Assembly (NCBI GenBank): GCA_963682025.1
Contig: OY821518.1
Location: 125,388,800-125,452,799 of the forward strand
DNA from: Cordilura impudica
Taxonomy: Eukaryota; Arthropoda; Insecta; Diptera; Scathophagidae
Length of the DNA: 64,000 bases
Direction: 5' to 3'
Position 1 is the stretch's first letter, and the number at the start of each line of letters is the position of its first letter. The notes beneath the pieces were generated by a model. It had not been told where the DNA came from. It worked only from the letters and a program-made list of their open reading frames with translations, and did not search any database. Below, one piece after another: positions 11,073 to 21,650 of the stretch. A program made the position numbers and the translations under genes.

Positions 11073-13017
11073 ATAAGATATTTTAGAGAATTTTACAAAT
11101 TTTAAGGTGAACGGTTTAAACCAACAATTATTTCCAACCTGGGATTGCCTGCCTTAAATTATAAAATTCTATATTTTTTAGTTAATTATGTAAACCAAAT
11201 ATTTCTTATCCAAGCTCCCTTTTTGAATGAATTGATTCTTTTATAGCTGCGATTTGGAAATAACTCGCGCGTTAAGAAAGATGAAGGTGGCTCGTGTGTA
11301 TTTTTTTTTTTTTTTTTTTTTTGTATTTTTATATATTTTTGTTAATCATGTTAAGATCTCTTGTTTAACGAAAAAGGAAAAATAAGCAATTGTTTCGTGA
11401 ACATGATAAGAAATGGTGTAGCTTTTCTCACTCTTAAAAGAGGTTTATGAAGAAACAAACCTAAGCCCAACAAAAAAAAAAAAAAGTTAATAGATGATCT
11501 TAACACAAACGATTGTAGCATAAAGATGCTTCTTAGGAGTAGTAGTAGTAAAATAACGAAATAAAAACGAGGTTGAGGAGGATGATGCTGCTGCTGCTGA
11601 TGATGATGATGATGACGACGACGACGACGAAATGTATTTAAAGGTAATAACATGGTACAGGTACCACCGCCAAATAACCCGAAATAAAAACGCCCCAAAT
11701 ATATAGACCACAAAACGAATAAAAAAAAAAACTACCAAAGATCAACATCTGTAAACTGTTGCAGCTGGGAAACAAGTAAAATTTATATTAGGAAGGAGCT
11801 TTAGTAGACTTGAGTTTTTTCTGTTATTAAGGTGAGAATAGTTAGTGAAATAAACAGAGGAAAACTCTAAATTATTAACAGAAAGTTAAATCACAGAAGC
11901 TTTTTAAGGAGTTTTGTTAAATACATGTTATTGCTTTAGACTACCTAACACAACACAGATTATGGCCAAAGTTGTTCTACGAGAATATTCAAATTTATAA
12001 TTTCAATTTCAATTCACATGTAAAACAAGCCAATTACATGAAAAAGAATTTCTTAACACAAAAACACAAACAAAAAGAAAATATTGGAACTCCACCTCCT
12101 CCTACAATCACATCATACACGTCGTTTACTATACAAATATACATGGTACTGGAGGATCAGTATCAATTCTCTTGACTGTTTATGCAATTCTTAGTACAGA
12201 CAACTATCGGTTTTTGGTTTGTCGTCTCGCTGTGGTACAAGTTTTTTTTTTTATACGTATATGTATATAAATATTTTGTTTTTTTTTCTTTTTGTTACTT
12301 GAAATCTGTAACGCAAAATCTTGAAAAAGCACCAAGGTGTTAATTTTCTTGCCTTAAATATTTTGCTACGTTTTTAACACAAGTTTGAGCGTGTCAGTTC
12401 ATAGAGGTCATTTATGGTGCCATAACAGAAACAGACAGTTGAAAATTTGGTTTGGTTGATGTCTAAGATACCAAAGAGGACCACACGCTCATAGAAAAAT
12501 CTTTGTCGGATAATTGGTGTAAAATTTGAGCTGATAAATTTATTATTTGCCTTCCGCGACATTGATGATGTATATATACCAAGTAAAATCATTAAGAAAC
12601 ATTTTCTAACATCCTTTTCATCTGGAAAGTAACCTCGAAGAGGTTATCGATTTAGCGATAAAAATTTTAAAATCAAAATTTTAAAATTATATTTTCATAG
12701 TTATACAATTATTCGAATAAATTAATAACTACTGGAATAAATCGAAAATTTTTACTTCGATCCGCGTTGGGCATGAACTTCAAGATAAAGAGACTTTCAT
12801 TTGTTTGCATGTTATCGTGTACTTCATATCTATCAAATCTTGGCATATCGCAACCATGGGTTGACAAAGGTAAAAGCATCAGAAACTACTACTCATTTCA
12901 ATACACTTCTAGAATGTTTGCAGATATATTATTTGTATATTAATTGGTTTTGGGGTCGCGATGAGCTATTAAAAAAATATTTAGCACTGCTATGTTTTAT
13001 AACTTGCGTTTAAAAAT
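11073..13017. other. Non-coding stretch with simple repeats
   Basis: Contains a T run (11300-11322), the trinucleotide array at 11578-11632, and otherwise AT-rich DNA. Open frames encoding Ser/Ala, His/Gln or Thr runs arise from the microsatellite. No host exon could be supported. Confidence 0.55.
11578..11632. repeat. GAT/GCT/GAC trinucleotide microsatellite
   Basis: Compound array of gct, gat and gac triplets. Because all units are 3 bp it keeps two minus-strand frames open, giving spurious poly-Ser or His/Gln proteins. Confidence 0.9.
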
Positions 13018-14559
13018 ATTTTTATACCCTCCACTCCAGTGTGCAGAGGGTATATATAAGTTTGTCATTCCGTTTGTAATAATTAGAAAAAAAATTTTGG
13101 ACCACATAAAATATATATATTTGTGATCCTTATAACAACTGGAGTTGATATAGCGATGTCCGTCTGTCCGTCTGTAGAAATCACGATGACAGCATCGATC
13201 GGGCAGCTAGGGTGCTTGTTGACATAAAAAATTATTTACTAACATCCTGAAAAGTTTGCTATTTAAAATCGTCCAAATCGGTCGATTAGGGCCCGAGATT
13301 TCAATGAAGAACTAAAAAAAGTCTTGAAAAAATATAATTTTTTATGTTGTTCTTGTCACGATCACGCCCTGAATAGTGCAGCAGTGCAGCTACAGTGATC
13401 ATTTTTAGTGAGAATGATTCACCAAATTCATGGGAAGATTTCTCTTTCAAAAATCATTAAAATCGGTGGAGTAGGTCCAGGGAAATCTCTGAAAAATAAA
13501 AAAAAAAATTAAAAATATGATGTTTCTATATTGTTCTTGTTGTTATTCTAAATTTTGTATTGTTGTCATAGCTGGACTTGTTGTTTTTGTGGTCGTTGTG
13601 GTAATAATATAATAAAAACTAACCCTTTGTACATTTTTTTATTAACTCTGGTAGAAAAATTTAAAAGTTTCCATTGTTTTGGCATCACTCTAAAAATTTG
13701 TTAGATCATTTCTGTTATTACCACGAGCCTGCCTGCAAAATTTCAGATCAAATGGCTCACGGGAAAGTGGTTAAAATCGATCCAAAATTTTTTCGACAAG
13801 CAGACACGAGTTAATATAAAGGGAGTAAAAATTCACCAACATCTAAAGCAAATAATGCTAAAATACCTAGTTCTTAATAAAAAAAAAACAATGTATATAT
13901 AGCAAAAAAAAATTTTATGTATAAATTTATTTATAAATTTATATAAACATATTAAATAATGCAAATAATATACATATATTCTATAAATGTATATCCATAA
14001 TAACTGCATGTTAGAAATAAATCGGTATATTATTTTATTTACATAAATTTCTGCAATATTTTGTTGTGGGGAAAAAACATTTCTTTTGCATTAACAGAGT
14101 GTCACTTCATTTTGCTCAGCGTGACTATGCCTCAATAGATGGCGCCACAATTTTTGTTTGTTCTAATTAGCTTTGCAATAGTTATTTCTATTTTAACATG
14201 AATGTCAATATTTTCGACTAGATATCATACAGAACAATGTTAAGAGTATACACGGGCTGGTCTTTTATTTCATACGTATTTTCATTATACTTTTACAAAT
14301 ATGAACGTAAGTTTGGCATATTAACTTTTTGTTGTCTTTACAAAATAGAGTTACCGAGTTCATCAATAAGTTTTTTGCTTTCAAAACAGTTCTACATAGT
14401 TATATAGAATTATTATTCTGCCTTACCTACAATTTATCTGATTGCGATTATATCTAATTTTTAAAAATTGTTTATAATTACTAAAGCATTATTATTCACA
14501 TAAATACAAAATTGCACTTTTTAAATTTTCCATTCAAATTTAAGACAATATCAATTCTA
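13018..14559 (-). mobile_element. Family 2 (DINE-1-like) element, reverse copy
   Basis: Starts at 13020 with the family 3' end in reverse (taccctccactccagtgtg) and a GTCCGTCTGTC array near 13160. It then matches 6250-7702 in reverse over roughly 1.5 kb, including tgctggtgaatttttactcc (reverse) and the block around 14110-14200. It is cut at 14559, inside the sequence corresponding to about 6250, by a family 1 element. No coding. Confidence 0.85.
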
Positions 14560-15354
14560 ACAAGTGAGAAAATTATAGTCGGTCTAGGCCGATTATGCGA
14601 TACCCTATACCATGCGTTTAGAGACCCTATCTCATAGGCCCAACTAACTGGACATAGAAAATAAGCATAAACCAAATTTGAGTGGGATTTTTATTAATTT
14701 TTTTGGCTGCAGATATGAAAAAGTTCATATCGGATGCTATAACTATATGGGGACTAGGCCCAAAAATGGAACGATCCTGACTATGTTTGGTAAAGTCTCT
14801 TTTATTTTGCAAAAATATATACAAACAAAATTTGAGAAGAATCAGTGCAACATTTTTGTTTTTTGATAGATTTAAGTGAAGATCGGGAAGCAGCTCTATA
14901 TGGGGACTATGACTAAGAGTTGTCCAATAGGGATCATTTTTGGACTACTGATTAATGGATGTAATATATACATACAAACTCAATTTGACCAAGATTTGTA
15001 TGATAATTTGGATCTTATGGCAATATATGTTGATTTCATAGGGGTCATTCGTATGGGGGCTAGGTCTGAACATGGACCGATTCTCACCAATTTCAACACC
15101 GTTCATCCCATGGTTGATAAAAGATTAAATGCCAAATTTCATATTCATATTTGCCACCTGCAGTTTGATTACAAGCTTTACATGGACACACAGACGGACG
15201 GACGGACGGACAGACGGACATCGTTAAATCGAATCAGATAGTGATTCTGATTCGATCGGTATAATTAAAGATGGGTGTAGGTCAAATATTTTTGGTTGTT
15301 ACAAACAGCAGCACAAAGTCATTATGCCCAAACCACATAGTGGTATAGGGTATA
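14560..15354 (+). mobile_element. Family 1 (DINE-1-like) element, near full length
   Basis: A 795-bp copy with 5' signature caagtgagaaaattatagtc, sub-terminal gataccctataccatgcg, a GACGGACGG array near 15190-15220, the conserved agatgggtgtaggtcaaat, and the 3' end cacatagtggtatagggtat. The blocks ATACCCTATACCA near the start and TGGTATAGGGTAT at the end are inverted partners. It interrupts the reverse family 2 copy. The 121-residue frame in it is a chance frame that ends in the microsatellite. Confidence 0.92.
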
Positions 15355-15359
15355 AAAAT

Positions 15360-16135
15360 GGAAAATAAAAAGAGAAGCTATGATGAAAATTTGGGTTCAC
15401 GTTTATTATAAAAATGGCAACAATGAAACCGTCAAAATTGGAGAGACATCTTATTACCAATCACCCAACACTTACATATAAAAGTTCTGATTATTTTGCA
15501 GCACAGGAAAAATTATTTAATAAAATGAAATTGGATTCTTCAGGCAGATTTATTTCAGAAATTGGTAAAATTGCAAAAATAAAAAACCTCACACGATTAC
15601 AGATAATTCGGTTAAGCCATGTATTATTGCAGCTGCAAACCTTATGCTTGATAAAACTAGCAAGGAAAAATTGTTGAGAATACCGCTGTCAAACGACACA
15701 GTCAAAAGAAGAATTGACAATATGGCATCAAAGATTAAAAGCCAAGTAATAAAAAAATAATGGACTCTCCATTTATTTCACTTCAATGTGATGAAACTAC
15801 CGATGTGTCGTATGCCATCAAACTTTTATTTTATTGCAGTTATATTGCAATAATAATCTGTGCGAGGAACTTTTATTTATTAAGTCGCTTACAAAAACAT
15901 CAAAATAAGAAGACGTATTCGAGGCGCTTTCTGATTTTTTGGAGAAAAAAAATATTCTCTGGAAAAAAAAAATAGTAGGTATTTGCACCGATGGAGTACC
16001 GTCAATGGTGGGTTCACGTTCCAACATTTTGGAATTAGGAAAATATAAGTGCGAAGATATTATTGGGTATCATTGTATAATTCATCGGCAAGCATTGGCT
16101 GTAAAAACGTTGCTTGTTTACTTTCTTTAATAATG
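15360..16135 (+). pseudogene. hAT-type transposase relic (N-terminal half)
   Basis: The open frame 15414-15677 begins MATMKPSKLERHLITNHPTL, matching the end of the BED zinc finger and following region of ZBED5/SCAND3-like hAT transposases. After a frameshift, NDTVKRRIDNMASKIKSQVI appears (about 15690-15750), then SPFISLQCDETTDVSYA (15760 on), which contains the catalytic-region aspartate typical of this clade. Another frame gives VGICTDGVPSMVGSRSN (about 15975-16025) and EDIIGYHCIIHRQALAVKTL (about 16050-16110), both hallmark motifs of the RNase-H-like fold. The C-terminal half, including the dimerisation domain, is absent. At least three frameshifts make it inactive. A separate hAT C-terminus lies at 38483-38785 and need not be from the same copy. 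Confidence 0.88.
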
Positions 16136-16401
16136 GCTGTACTCATTGTTGGCTCGATCTATATATGTATAAAAAAAAGGTATTCAAGTAGGCGGGTGGT
16201 GTCCCGGATGGAAAGTCTCAAGGAGGTCGTCCAACAAATGTTAGTGAGAATCGCTGATTTAGAATTAGAATGTGTAATTGTAATTAATCTATAGGTCGTC
16301 GCACATATACAGCTTTAATTGACTATAGCGCCACACAAATAAAACCCATCACACTAATTAATATAATATTTTATAACAAAATTGGTTAAAAGTTGTTCTA
16401 A
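16136..16401. other. Unassigned short stretch after hAT relic
   Basis: A short frame (VVSRMESLKEVVQQML) is seen near 16190-16300 but matches nothing I recognise. It may be further transposon debris. Confidence 0.3.
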
Positions 16402-16531
16402 TTTATATTCGCGGGCAATAAGCAGATAATTGCACCAAAGATATGTCACAATGGACTATTTTGATCTCAGGAACACTGAAGGGTTAAATAAATAAAACTT
16501 AACCGAATTACTTTTCTTAAATTCAAAATAA

Positions 16532-16742
16532 GCGCCCCCGGTAGGTGAGTAGGTAGCGTGCTCTCCTATCATGCGGGGGTCGTGGGTTCGATTCCCACCA
16601 GAGGCTTCGGTCTGTCGCTGCAAAAAAAAAAAAAAAAATATGAACACACTACTCCCTCTTTCCTCCTTAACCTATTTTCCTGGAATCAACACAATGCAAT
16701 GCATCTGTAGGGTGAGTGTTGATTAATTAAAAAAAAAAAAAA
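16532..16742 (+). mobile_element. tRNA-derived SINE
   Basis: The head (16534-16605) resembles a tRNA gene. An A-box-like stretch taggtgagtaggtagcg is followed by the B box GGTTCGATTCCC inside a perfect T-arm (gtggg/cccac), and the acceptor ends pair at 5 of 7 positions. An A run follows (16620-16638), then a body with a perfect 9-bp stem (aatcaacac 16684-16692 with gtgttgatt 16716-16724), then a second A-rich tail to 16742. The same host sequence without this insert exists at about 48566, so it is a discrete insertion. Internal RNA polymerase III promoter boxes are inferred from the head. A simple tRNA pseudogene is less likely because of the body and tail. Confidence 0.85.
16684..16724. repeat. 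SINE 3' hairpin
   Basis: Perfect 9-bp inverted repeat enclosing 23 bases, immediately before the terminal A-rich tail of the SINE. Confidence 0.75.
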
Positions 16743-17097
16743 ACGTGGTGTCATCGAGTTTAATATAAAAACTCGTTTTCGGTAATTTCTATTTAAAAAT
16801 ATCTTAAAATCCAAAGCTGGCCTTGGCAAATAATGGATTAACGTTCTCGGATTTATCCCAAATTTTAGGAATGAAAGTTCTAAGGTGTATTTTCTAAAAG
16901 TCATCTGGCTTACGAGTTATAGCTCGTCAAAGCTTGGAACTAATTTTACTCCATTTTTAGGGCTAAAAGTCGTGACGGACTGGCCGGTTTGCATCCGATT
17001 GAAAAAATTTTTGCACGGATATTATTTTTTATGCCCAATATACTAGAAAATGAGCGGGGAGTATATATCGATAAAATTTAGTATATGTGTGTCTATT

Positions 17098-17372
17098 ATA
17101 GTCCTGATTCCCGATCTTCTCTTAAATCTATCAAAAATATTGCGCAGATAGTTTCTTTAAATTTGTTTTATGCATATATGTCTTAAAAAACTTTACTCAT
17201 GATCAGTCCATTTTTTGACCTAGTCCCTGTGACCTAATCAGATATGAACTTTTAACTATCAACACGCCATAACCTAATAAGAATACTGTTAATATTTGGT
17301 CTATGCTTATTTTCTATATCCAGTGATCGCCTCAGCAAAATTAGATCCAAGATCAAGCGCATGGTGTAAATT
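17098..17372 (-). mobile_element. Old, degenerate family 1 fragment
   Basis: Reverse-oriented and strongly diverged, but recognisable landmarks occur in order: ttcccgatcttctcttaaat, tcagtccattttttgaccta, gatatgaactttt, tatgcttattttctatatcc and agcgcatggt. It covers roughly the 5' third of the family and is older than the other copies. Confidence 0.7.
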
Positions 17373-18779
17373 TCTTAATTATTTTTTTAAGATTGAAACA
17401 AGTATGTCATACTAAGAGTATCAACAGACGTTTCAACATAAAAGAAATACGATTTTCGAAAAAAATCAAAAAATGTTTTTTGGGGCCGGAAATGCACTAT
17501 TTTCAGGCGCGTTAAAAAATTGTATGTAAAAAATTTATTATTTTTTGAGATATTAATTCAATATGTCGCTCAGAGGGAATTAATACTAATCTGGCTACAA
17601 TTTTTTTTATTTGTGGACTAATAGTGGAAATTCAAAGCAGTATTTAAAATTCGGTATGACTTGGCGTCAATAGTTTTACTGTAGTATTAAAGTTTTTTAT
17701 TTATTGCGATATTACAAGAATTCGGCTATATAATAATATAATTTTTTAGTGGCAAGGCTTTAAGTAATACAGAAATGACTAACATACATAAAAGTTTATT
17801 TGAATTATGATTGGAAAAGCATACGACTGGATAGCGTTAAAAAGCTTCCTTTTAAATTCAGAACTACGTTTTTCTATCTAGATTCTCAGTTAATTGAAAA
17901 TTGTTTTTTTTTTTTTAAGATTAATGCTATTAGTAACCTGTACTGAAAATATTTTAAAAGATTATGTCATGCTATACACTCGCTTTGTATAATTCTTCCT
18001 TCTCCGGAAAATACGATTTACGAAAAGCTAAATTGGTAATATTTACATGTATTTGATTGCATATCTTTAATAAATAGTTATTTGCAATTTACAATTTTTA
18101 AACAGTCGAGCAAAAATTCATTGAACAATTGTCGATAAATTGAATGAAGTTCGATGGCTGCCCCAGTATTCACCCATTCAGATTTGCTTCATTTACATTA
18201 ATATTTTTTAATATACAATGCTGGGACTACAGGACTTATTTTTTTAATTAGAATTAGAATTTTCTCGAGTGTGTAAATCCCGTAATACATGCATTTTAAA
18301 AGCATGCAGGCTCTAACACGTTTGTTTTTTTTTTTTTTTATTGTTCATATTTCATCTGACAGCCTGTTGTGCCTTAGACAGAATGTCTGTCTAACAATCA
18401 TTACATATCTTTCCCCTACTTTAGCGTTTGTTTTCAGCTCATGCAACAAAATTTCATTGAGCTAAGTCTACTTATAAATAATTTTTTTTTTGTCATTTAT
18501 AAGTTTTCATTTGCAATATGTTTTCGAGTATTTTCTATGTGGGTTTTAATAAATCTAACTCACGTTTTGTGTTGATGGCTTTATTGACTTGAAATTTTTT
18601 AATGTTGGCAATTTGTATCTTAATTAATAACAAATACTTGTTGGTATTTTTTTTCGTTTATTATTCATAGAGTGTTCGTTGTCATGAATTTGGGCAAGTT
18701 TAATCATGGTTAAGGTTAAACCATTCTCTTAGAGGAATGACATTTTCGTTAAATCGATTTTTTAATTTTTTGTATCATG
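17373..18779. other. AT-rich non-coding stretch
   Basis: No recognised repeat or coding relic; several T runs (17900, 18330). Nothing else supportable. Confidence 0.5.
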
Positions 18780-19057
18780 GTAAAGCGGTTCGATATAAAG
18801 TTTTTAGGACTTTTTATTTAACAGTCCTGTAGATATGGGCAATAAATACTTTATAAAAAATTTTGAGTCAAAAACCTTAAGAGGAATAGATCCTAGAGAA
18901 AGACGAAAAAACAATATGTAAATTAAACTCAAAGTGTGTGCAGAAAATTAACTTATGTCGACAAATGTCGTTTTCTTTGAAAAAGAAAACTACAAGTGCA
19001 ACTACACATTTAGATAGAAGTTGCTTGAAAAATTGATTTTTTTTTCGTCAACAGAAA
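18780..19057 (+). mobile_element. Fragment of the CTGTGG TIR element
   Basis: Matches 54712-54983, the interior of the 766-bp element at 54628-55393, including gatatgggcaataaatactt and cttatgtcgacaaa. It lacks both termini. The right side is cut by the family 1 copy starting at 19058. Confidence 0.8.
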
Positions 19058-19849
19058 ACAAGTAAGAAAATTATAGTCGGTCTAGACCGACTATACGATA
19101 CCCTATACCATGCGTTTAGAGACCCTATCTCTCAGGCCCAACTAACTGGATATAGTAAATAAGCATAAACCAAATTCGAGTGGGATTTTTATTAATTTTT
19201 TCGGCTGCAAATATGAAAAAGTTCATATCGGATGCTATATCTATATGGGGACTAGGTCCAAAAATGGACCGATCCTGACCATGTTTGGTAGAGTCTCTTG
19301 CATTTTGCAAAAATATATACAAACAAAATTTGAGAAGAATCAGTGCAACATTTTTGTTTTTTGATAGATTTAAGTGAAGATCGGGAAGCAGCTCTATATG
19401 GGGCCTATGACTAAGAGTTGTCCAATAGGGATCATTTTTGGACTACTGATTAATGGATGTAATATATACATACAAACCCAATTTGACTAAGATTTGTATG
19501 ATAGTTTGGATCTTATGGCAATATATGTTGATTTCATAGGGGTCATTTGTATGGGGGCTAGGTCTGAACATGCACCGATTCTCACCAATTTCAACAGCGT
19601 TCATCCCATACTCGATATAAGAATAAATACCAAATTTCATAAAAATATATTCATATTTGCGACCTGCAGTTTGATTACAAGCTTTACATGGACACACAGA
19701 CGGACGGACGGACGTCGTTAAATCGAATCAGATGGTGATTCTGATTCGATCGGTATAATTAAAGATGGGTGTAGGTCAAATATTTTTAGTTGTTACAAAC
19801 AGCAGCACAAAGTCATTATACCCAAACCACATAGCGGTATAGGGTATAA
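19058..19849 (+). mobile_element. Family 1 (DINE-1-like) element, full length
   Basis: A complete copy of about 790 bp. The 5' acaagtaagaaaattatagt is followed by the perfect 22-bp palindrome (19074-19095), and the 3' end is catagcggtatagggtat. The (ACGG)n array near 19700 is short. Open frames on either strand are incidental. Confidence 0.93.
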
Positions 19850-20119
19850 ATATTGCACTGATTCTTCACAAATTTTGTTTGTATATGTTTTTGCAATATA
19901 CAAGAGACGTTACCAACCATGGTCAGGATCGGTCCATTTTTGGACCTAGTCCCCATATAGATATAGCATCCGATATGAACTTTTTCAAAATTTTTTACAA
20001 ATTTGGTTTTTGCTTATTTTCTATGTCCCGTTAGTTGGGCCTAAGAGCTAGGGTTTCTAAACGCATGGTATAGGGTATCGTATAGTCGGTCTAGACCGAC
20101 TATAATTTTCTTACTTGTT
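19850..20119 (-). mobile_element. Family 1 5'-half, reverse, abutting the full copy
   Basis: Directly after the full forward copy comes the reverse complement of the family 5' third, ending with the palindrome and ataattttcttacttgtt at 20119. Together the two form a tail-to-tail pair with no spacer. Confidence 0.88.
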
Positions 20120-20206
20120 TTTTAATTAATTTATTGTAGCTGATGAAGTATTTAAGTTTTGTACATTTTTAAATACCCAGTCTTTCATCCAGCTTATTAA
20201 TCGCCT

Positions 20207-21500
20207 TTATTTGCTGCTTTTTGCAACTCTTTTCTTGTCGTTACTAAGTTCAGCTCTTGATTTCGCTGCTGGTTTCTTTTTTGGATTTAGAAAGAACTCG
20301 CATTGAGTGGAGGCAGAAAACTTGGGTCTTCCATCGACAAGCGGTTTAAAACCATGGTATTGAGCGGCGCTATCGATTATTATCACAGCATCAAATCTGT
20401 TCTTTAGTGTTTTCAATGTTTTCTCATGATCCTCTTTGCTACTAAAAACTATTTTAGTTTCTTTGCAATAATTCATTGCCCAATGGAATAAAGCAGTCGC
20501 ATCTAAGTTGTGACCTTAATGAGAGCACTGGAGGCTATACTTGACGAGCTACGTCCGAAACGTAGTATACCTTCTCTACTGTAAATTTAGATTTTAGATA
20601 TTTTAGTATTATCTTCTGGTACTCATAAACTGCAACGGTATCATGTTTTAAATCGTGGGATATGATTGTCACTTTTGTGTTCCACTTTTTTATCTTTCAT
20701 GTAGTAAATAACTACTGTGAATATAGTTGCTTGGTCGTTAGTGAAGCAGAAAGCTTGTATGGCATCCTGAAGAACATATTTATAGATTTCTGCGAAATCA
20801 TATGAAATAACGAATTCACCAGACTTCAAATGTATCTTCAAATCCTTGAAGAATGACCATTGCTCTTTGACTAAAAAGTCATGGGTTCTCAAGTTTAGCA
20901 ATCATGTACACATTTCTTCCACAAAATCATCCACATCTATAATATTAATAGGCGAGACGAGTTCTTGTGACTGATTTTTTGTTCTACCGTTTTATCCCGA
21001 TTTTGACCAGACGTATATTATTTGAAAGGTATTTCTTTTAAGCCAATTTGCAGATTTACAGATTTTTAAATTTTTTCCTTTATTTTGAGTAAATTGCTTT
21101 TAAAGTTGCTACTAACACATACATAAAACTATACAATACTATGTGTGTGTTTATTAAATTTGCTAATGTGTTTGTAATAAAAATGAGTTTGTTTTTTGTG
21201 TTGATTTGTGAATTGGTTATAATTGATTAGCATACTTTAATGGTCTTTATTTAATGAAAAAATAAAATTTCCTAGAATGTGCGCTCGAATTTCGGGGGCT
21301 GGAATCTGCTAGTTTAAAATTGTTGTTTTCAATGTGCATCTGTCAGTCTGAATCCAAGATTCAAATTTAACCTCCTCAATATATTCGCGATCAAAAGAGT
21401 TGATTAAATTCTCTTTGATGAATGTGGTTTCCGGGCAATTTGTGTAAATCTTCTGGCAAGTTATCTGTTAAGCACGTTAAGTTGATTTCCTTCAACGTCA
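20207..21500 (-). pseudogene. Transposase relic of the long-TIR transposon
   Basis: Minus-strand reading in order: FESWIQTDRCTLKTTI (about 21320-21370); after removal of the Helitron, VDDFVEEMCT; then HDFLVKEQWSFFKDLKIHLK; then GEFVISYDFAEIYKYVLQDA (20901-20641); after a frameshift, HDTVAVYEYQKIILKYLKS and VEKVYYVSD; then a deletion; and finally ATALFHWAMNYCKETK to 20207. This order (TDR, HDF, DFAENY-like, YYFSDG-like blocks) is shared with a group of animal transposon proteins I recognise by motif but cannot name to superfamily. The conserved aspartates in YDFAE and YVSD may be catalytic (inference). Stops, frameshifts and a deletion after YVSD make it inactive. Confidence 0.7.
20936..21312 (+). 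mobile_element. Non-autonomous Helitron (family H), copy 1
   Basis: Starts TCTATAATATTAATAGG and ends CTGCTAG, with a sub-terminal near-palindrome (ctcgaatttcg) about 20 bases before the end. It lies between A (20935) and T (21313). Deleting 20936-21312 restores an uninterrupted transposase frame across the junction (T-I-L-N-V-D-D-F-V-E). That fixes both ends and shows no target duplication, the Helitron hallmark. 377 bp, no coding. Confidence 0.9.
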
Positions 21501-21650
21501 GTTTATGCAATAGCTGAACCTAGTAACGCCAAGAAAATATGGGCAAAAAAGCAGCAAATAAAGACGATAAATAAGCTGGATGAAAGACTGGGTACTTAAA
21601 AATTTACAAAACTTAAATACTTCATCAGCTACAATAAATTAATTAAAATA

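Larger units (their letters stand above)
16402..16890 (+). mobile_element. Internal fragment of the MULE-like element, with SINE insert
   Basis: The sequence from gcaataagcagataattgca onward matches the inside of the element at 48352-49667 (from 48453) up to about 16890, except for the 210-bp SINE at 16532-16742, which is absent from the other copy. Neither terminal inverted repeat is present, so this is an internal remnant. Confidence 0.85.
20120..21650 (-). mobile_element. Long-TIR DNA transposon interrupted by a Helitron
   Basis: Terminal inverted repeats of about 100 bp: 20122-20230 and 21545-21650 are reverse complements with a few mismatches (shared attgtagctgatgaagtatt and cccagtctttcatccagctt). 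Between them lies a decayed minus-strand transposase and, inside that, a 377-bp Helitron. Without the Helitron the element is about 1.15 kb, shorter than the coding region implied by the protein family, so it is internally deleted. The superfamily is not assigned. The exact outer boundary is blurred by AT-rich flanks that are themselves palindromic (ttaattaa). Confidence 0.82.

Noticed and set aside
11351..11738. Open frames with Ser/Ala and His/Gln runs
   Set aside because: Produced by the trinucleotide microsatellite at 11578-11632; no domain or start context.
16534..16605. A functional tRNA gene
   Set aside because: Acceptor stem has two mismatches, the anticodon arm is poor, and the sequence is the head of a discrete SINE insertion.
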